The position numbers were made by a program, and so were the translations under genes. Below, piece after piece: positions 60,641 through 64,000 of a stretch of DNA of 64,000 nucleotides (position 1 is its first letter; every line of letters starts with the position of its first letter). This stretch comes from Ancylobacter sp. TS-1 (lineage in GTDB: Bacteria; Pseudomonadota; Alphaproteobacteria; Rhizobiales; Xanthobacteraceae), in assembly GCF_009223885.1 (NCBI RefSeq), contig NZ_CP045144.1, positions 992,001-1,056,000 on the forward strand, written 5' to 3'. Under the pieces are notes generated by a model. It was not told the origin of the DNA. It saw only the letters and a list, made by a program, of their open reading frames with translations, and ran no database searches.

Positions 60641-62236
60641 TCAGCGACCGCCGAGCGCCCGATGCACCTGGGCGAAGTCGTTCACCAGGCGCCGCGCCAG
60701 CCAGACGATGCGCTCGAACAGCACGGTCATGCGGAACAGCGCGTTCTGCTCGGCGGGCGATATCTCGTTCTGCGAGGAGAGGCGCTCGCGCAGATCCTTC
60801 ATGAGGTGGTCGCGGTGGCCGAGAAGGCTCAGCACCACGTCGGCGTCGTCGGCCCCTAGGCTTTCGGCATGCTCGGCGACGGCGCTCAGCAGCAGGTGGA
60901 GCGCCTCGGTCAGCCGCTGCGCGGTCGGCAGCCCGCGCGCGACGGCCGCCGCTTCGGCGAATTCCGCCACCGCCTCGTGCAGGGCGCCGGCATTGGTCGC
61001 GCCATCGTCGAGCAGCAGCGCCACCGCCACCTCGTGCCGGGCCGGCTGGGCGTCGAGCAGCGAGGCGAGATAGGCCTTCACCGAGGCGGCGAGGCTGGCG
61101 CCGGCTGTGCGCAGGACCGGGGCCGCCGGCGAGGCCGGATTGCCCTCCTCGCGGACATGATCCAGCAGCAGGGGCAGCCGGCCGCTCAGGCGGGCCAGTT
61201 CCCGGCTCGACAGATCGAGCGCCGCCGCCGGGTCGGTCAGCGATTCCCGCAGCAGGAAGGCCGGCTGCGAGAGGGTATCGGCCGCATTCATCGGCATCAG
61301 CCCGGCGATGGCGCGCCGGGTCGGCATTTCGAGAAGCGTGGCGATGAGCGCCCCGCCGACCTGCGCGGCGAGAAAGGCCAGCGCCAGCTCGGCGCCGACA
61401 TCGTGGCCTTCCGGCTGGAAGACGAGTTCCACGAGGTCCGGGCGCAGGGCGGCCACCATCGCAAGGATCAGCAGCAGCAGCGAGCCGCCAGCCTTCTGCA
61501 CCACCTGGAGGCTGAACACCACGCGGCCCGGCGCGGTTTCGCCGGGGATCAGCATGGCATTGTTGATCATCGCGGCGGCGTTCGCCCCGGCGATCAGGGG
61601 CAGCGCCTCGCCGATGGAGAGCAGCCCGCCGCCCACCGCCGCAACCGCGATCGCCGCCGCTACCGAGGAGGACTGCGCGGCGAAGGAGAAGCCGGCACCG
61701 AGAAGTGCGAGGATCCAGGGATTGTCCACCGCCGCGTCCCACCACGGATGGTGCATCAGCCCCTCGCGTATCGGCCCGACGGCGATGGAGACGAGATGCA
61801 TGCCGTAGAGCAGCAGCGCGGCGCCCAGCGCCGCCTCCAGCGCGTTGCGCATGCGGTCGCCGCGCGCCAGCCGGAAATAGGTGGCGAAGCCCACCACGCC
61901 GATGACGATGCCGGCGGCGACCGAGGTGTCGATGGCCACGATGAGGGGCAGCAGCGCGGTGCCGACATTGGCCCAGGTCGGCGCCAGCAGCGGGCGCCCG
62001 TCGTTCAGCACGCCGCCGCGCACGAAGGCGACGACGATCCACGACACGGCCGTGGAGCTTTGTGTGATCATGCCCGCCACGGTGCCGTTGAACGCGGCGC
62101 TGACCCGTCCGCGCAGCGCCCGCGCGAAGGCCGCGCGCGCCCGCCGGCCGACCAGCGGCACGAGATTGGCCGAAAGCCCCCTTACGCCGATGAAGAAAAG
62201 CCCGAGACCGCTCATCAGCAGGGCAATGGTCGCCAT
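60641..62236 (-). CDS. Na/Pi cotransporter family protein with PhoU-like C-terminus
   Basis: 531 residues from ATG 62236. Two inverted membrane repeats carry the hallmark QSS motifs GMITQSSTAVSW (near residue 55) and SFAAQSSSVAAAIAV (near residue 180). The last 190 residues are helical and hydrophilic (LSSRELARLSGRLPLLLDH onward), like the PhoU-type domain of bacterial NptA/YjbB-type transporters. It probably imports or exports phosphate with sodium. It is about 170 bases downstream of the response regulator. Confidence 0.87.
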   Translation of the reverse strand: MATIALLMSGLGLFFIGVRGLSANLVPLVGRRARAAFARALRGRVSAAFNGTVAGMITQSSTAVSWIVVAFVRGGVLNDGRPLLAPTWANVGTALLPLIVAIDTSVAAGIVIGVVGFATYFRLARGDRMRNALEAALGAALLLYGMHLVSIAVGPIREGLMHHPWWDAAVDNPWILALLGAGFSFAAQSSSVAAAIAVAAVGGGLLSIGEALPLIAGANAAAMINNAMLIPGETAPGRVVFSLQVVQKAGGSLLLLILAMVAALRPDLVELVFQPEGHDVGAELALAFLAAQVGGALIATLLEMPTRRAIAGLMPMNAADTLSQPAFLLRESLTDPAAALDLSSRELARLSGRLPLLLDHVREEGNPASPAAPVLRTAGASLAASVKAYLASLLDAQPARHEVAVALLLDDGATNAGALHEAVAEFAEAAAVARGLPTAQRLTEALHLLLSAVAEHAESLGADDADVVLSLLGHRDHLMKDLRERLSSQNEISPAEQNALFRMTVLFERIVWLARRLVNDFAQVHRALGGR

Positions 62237-62407
62237 GACGCTCGACTACTCTTTTTCGCGGACGGTCGGCAGAGAGGCGGCCGGGGGCGGGTTCACGGAC
62301 TCGGCTGCGTTCCGGGAACGGCACAGGCAAGCCGGCGCCGTTGTGGAGCCGTCACATGACGAAGCGATGACAGCACGCTGCGCCGCCCCCTCGCCGAAAT
62401 CGGGGCT

Positions 62408-62779
62408 TCACTCGGGAAGGCCAAGCAGCGCCCGGATCTTGCCGAGCAGCCGCGGCAGCTCGACCGGCTTGGTGTCGAAATCGTCGCAGCCGGCCGCCAT
62501 GGCGTCCTCGCGGTCCTTGGCCATGGCATGGGCGGTGAGCGCGATCACCGGGATACCGGCGGTCGCGGGATTTGCCTTCACCTGCCGCGTCGCCTCCCAG
62601 CCGTCGAGCACCGGCAGGCTCATGTCCATGAGGATCAGCGCCGGCTGCTCGGACAGGGCGAGGTCGACGCCCTCCTGCCCGTTCACCGCCATCACCATCT
62701 CGAAGCCGTTGCGCGAGAGGCGCCGCGAGAGCATGTCGCGGTTCATCTCGTTGTCCTCGACGAGAAGGATTTTCGCCAT
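62408..62779 (-). CDS. Single-domain response regulator
   Basis: 123-residue receiver protein with no output domain, from ATG 62779 (MAKILLVEDNEMNRDMLSRR). The acidic pocket ED (residues 8-9), phosphoacceptor Asp in LILMDMSLPVLDGWEA (near residue 53), switch Thr in IALTAHAM and Lys in FDTKPVEL are present. It resembles DivK-type receivers. It starts 10 bases after the hybrid kinase stop, so the kinase is the likely partner. Confidence 0.9.
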   Translation of the reverse strand: MAKILLVEDNEMNRDMLSRRLSRNGFEMVMAVNGQEGVDLALSEQPALILMDMSLPVLDGWEATRQVKANPATAGIPVIALTAHAMAKDREDAMAAGCDDFDTKPVELPRLLGKIRALLGLPE

Positions 62780-62789
62780 CGTGCGTGCC

Positions 62790-64000
62790 TCAGTGGGTGT
62801 GGCTGGCGATATGGGCCAGCGCGGCGCCGAGCGTGCCGATCGGCTGCGCGCTCTTGTTCAGGATGAGCAGCGTATTGCGCGCCAGGAAGTCGCGCTCGTG
62901 CTCGGTGAGTTCCTTGGCGGTGAGCACGACGATGGGCAGCTCGACGAATTTCGGCACCGCGCGGACCCGGGCCAGGAAGGCGAAGCCGTCCATGACCGGC
63001 ATCATCAGGTCGAGCAGCACCAGCGCGGGCAGCCGGTGCTCGTCGAGCCAGGCCAGCGCCTCCTCGCCATTGGCGGCCTCGGCGACACCTAATCCGACAC
63101 TCTCGATGGTCGTGCGCACCAGCGCCCGCACCTGCGGGTCGTCGTCGACGACCAGCACGACGCCCTCCTCGCTGCCGGGGGCGAATTTGTGGATCAGCGC
63201 GATCAACCGCTGCCGGTCGATCGGCTTGGTCATGTACTCGGACGCGCCGAGCGAATAGCCGAGGTTCCGGTCGTCGACGATGGTGAGCATGATGACCGGG
63301 ATGTGTTCCAGCGCCGGCTCGGACTTCATGATGCCGAGCACCGACCAGCCGTCGATCTTCGGCATCATCACGTCGAGCGTCACGATGTCCGGCGGCTCGT
63401 GGCGCATCATGTTGAGCGCCTCCACCCCGTCGCGCGCGTGGCGCAGAATGTAGCCCTCCTTGCCCAGCGTCGCCGCCAGCACCTCGTGCACCGCCGGGTC
63501 GTCATCGACCACCAGCACGGTGATCGCGCCCGGCTCGGCCGGCGCGCCGGGATCGACGAGGACGCCCGAGGCCGGGTCGGTGGCGGCGATCCTTGTCTCC
63601 GCCGGCAGCTCGATGGTGAAGGTCGAGCCCTTGCCCGTCTCGCTCGCCACCGAGATGGAGCCGCCGAGCATGGCGGCGAAGTGCTTGGTGATGGTCAGGC
63701 CGAGCCCGGTGCCGCCAAAATTGCGGGTGGTCGAGGAATCGGCCTGGGTGAAGGCCTGAAACAGGCGCCCCATCTGCTCCTCGCTCATGCCGATGCCGCT
63801 GTCGGTGACGTCGAAGCGCACCGTGCCGCAGCCATCGACCTGCGCGCCGCGCGAGATGCGCAGCGTCACCGTGCCGTTCTTGGTGAACTTGGCGGCGTTG
63901 CTGAGCAGGTTGATCAGGCTCTGCTTCAGCTTGGTGAGGTCGGTGCGCAGCGTGCCGATGTCGATCGGGCAATCGATGACGAACTGGTTGGCGTTCTTGG
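62790..64000 (-). CDS. Hybrid sensor histidine kinase, N-terminal part outside window
   Basis: The C-terminal 403 or so residues of a sensor kinase that begins beyond the window. The catalytic ATPase domain contains the N-box LINLLSNAAKFTKNG, G1 DVTDSGIGMSEEQM and G2 NFGGTGLGLTITKHF. Two receiver domains follow (VLVVDDDPAVHEVL with VTLDVMMPKIDGWS, and VLVVDDDPQVRALV with VLLDLMMPVMDGFA), each with Asp and Lys. The His phosphorylation domain and the sensor are not visible. Adjacent to a single-domain regulator. Confidence 0.93.
   Translation of the reverse strand, partial: KNANQFVIDCPIDIGTLRTDLTKLKQSLINLLSNAAKFTKNGTVTLRISRGAQVDGCGTVRFDVTDSGIGMSEEQMGRLFQAFTQADSSTTRNFGGTGLGLTITKHFAAMLGGSISVASETGKGSTFTIELPAETRIAATDPASGVLVDPGAPAEPGAITVLVVDDDPAVHEVLAATLGKEGYILRHARDGVEALNMMRHEPPDIVTLDVMMPKIDGWSVLGIMKSEPALEHIPVIMLTIVDDRNLGYSLGASEYMTKPIDRQRLIALIHKFAPGSEEGVVLVVDDDPQVRALVRTTIESVGLGVAEAANGEEALAWLDEHRLPALVLLDLMMPVMDGFAFLARVRAVPKFVELPIVVLTAKELTEHERDFLARNTLLILNKSAQPIGTLGAALAHIASHTH

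Overview
The window is compact, GC-rich (visibly well over 60%) chromosomal DNA from an alphaproteobacterium. Gene order, protein sequences (NuoA-N with no nuoL-N rearrangement, PopZ, ExoR-like, the nagZ-scpAB-tatABC-serS-surE-pcm cluster) and codon use point to the order Rhizobiales (Hyphomicrobiales), most likely the Xanthobacteraceae neighbourhood (Ancylobacter, Starkeya, Xanthobacter or Azorhizobium type). That placement is inference from recognition, not a database search. I saw no transposase, integrase, CRISPR array or rRNA, and all complete genes look intact.

Layout. 1-15544 (minus strand): an almost uninterrupted nuoABCDEFGHIJKLMN operon for respiratory complex I, with a small unrecognised membrane-protein gene between nuoH and nuoI and birA at its 3' end (cut by the window edge). 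15977-18919 (minus): an AGCS amino-acid symporter, tRNA-Asp and an AI-2E family permease. 19133-21032 (plus): kdsD-kdsA for KDO synthesis. 21054-25305 (minus): yajC-secD-secF followed by homologues of two complex I assembly factors (NDUFAF3/Mth938-like and NDUFAF6-like). 25502-26398 (plus): a DUF815 ATPase. 26442-41821 (minus): a long housekeeping run with an NlpD-like protein, pcm, surE, serS (flanked by two copies of an intergenic repeat), tatCBA, an isolated FbpC-like ABC ATPase, scpB-scpA, nagZ, a SPOR-domain protein, argS and dgt.

41945-44155 (plus): erpA and an MTA/SAH nucleosidase gene that share one base, then exonuclease III. 44183-46742 (minus): an ExoR-like SEL1 protein overlapping ilvD. 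47080-54219: a small coiled-coil protein (plus), then MgtC, valS, a very long PopZ-like protein and a TolC-like outer-membrane protein (all minus). 54395-55057 (minus): a second isoaspartyl-methyltransferase homologue. 55401-57680 (plus): tRNA-Cys, an MsbA-like ABC exporter and tRNA-Asn.

57938-64000 is the most accessory-looking part. An NCS2 permease with an extra cytoplasmic domain is followed by a STAS antagonist and an RsbW-like ATPase (plus strand). They converge on a hybrid histidine kinase, a single-domain response regulator and a Na+/phosphate-type symporter (minus strand). The gene set suggests a partner-switching/two-component signalling patch associated with transport. Most minus-strand genes form tightly packed, often overlapping operons. 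Convincing sigma70-type promoters are visible mainly before the three tRNAs.
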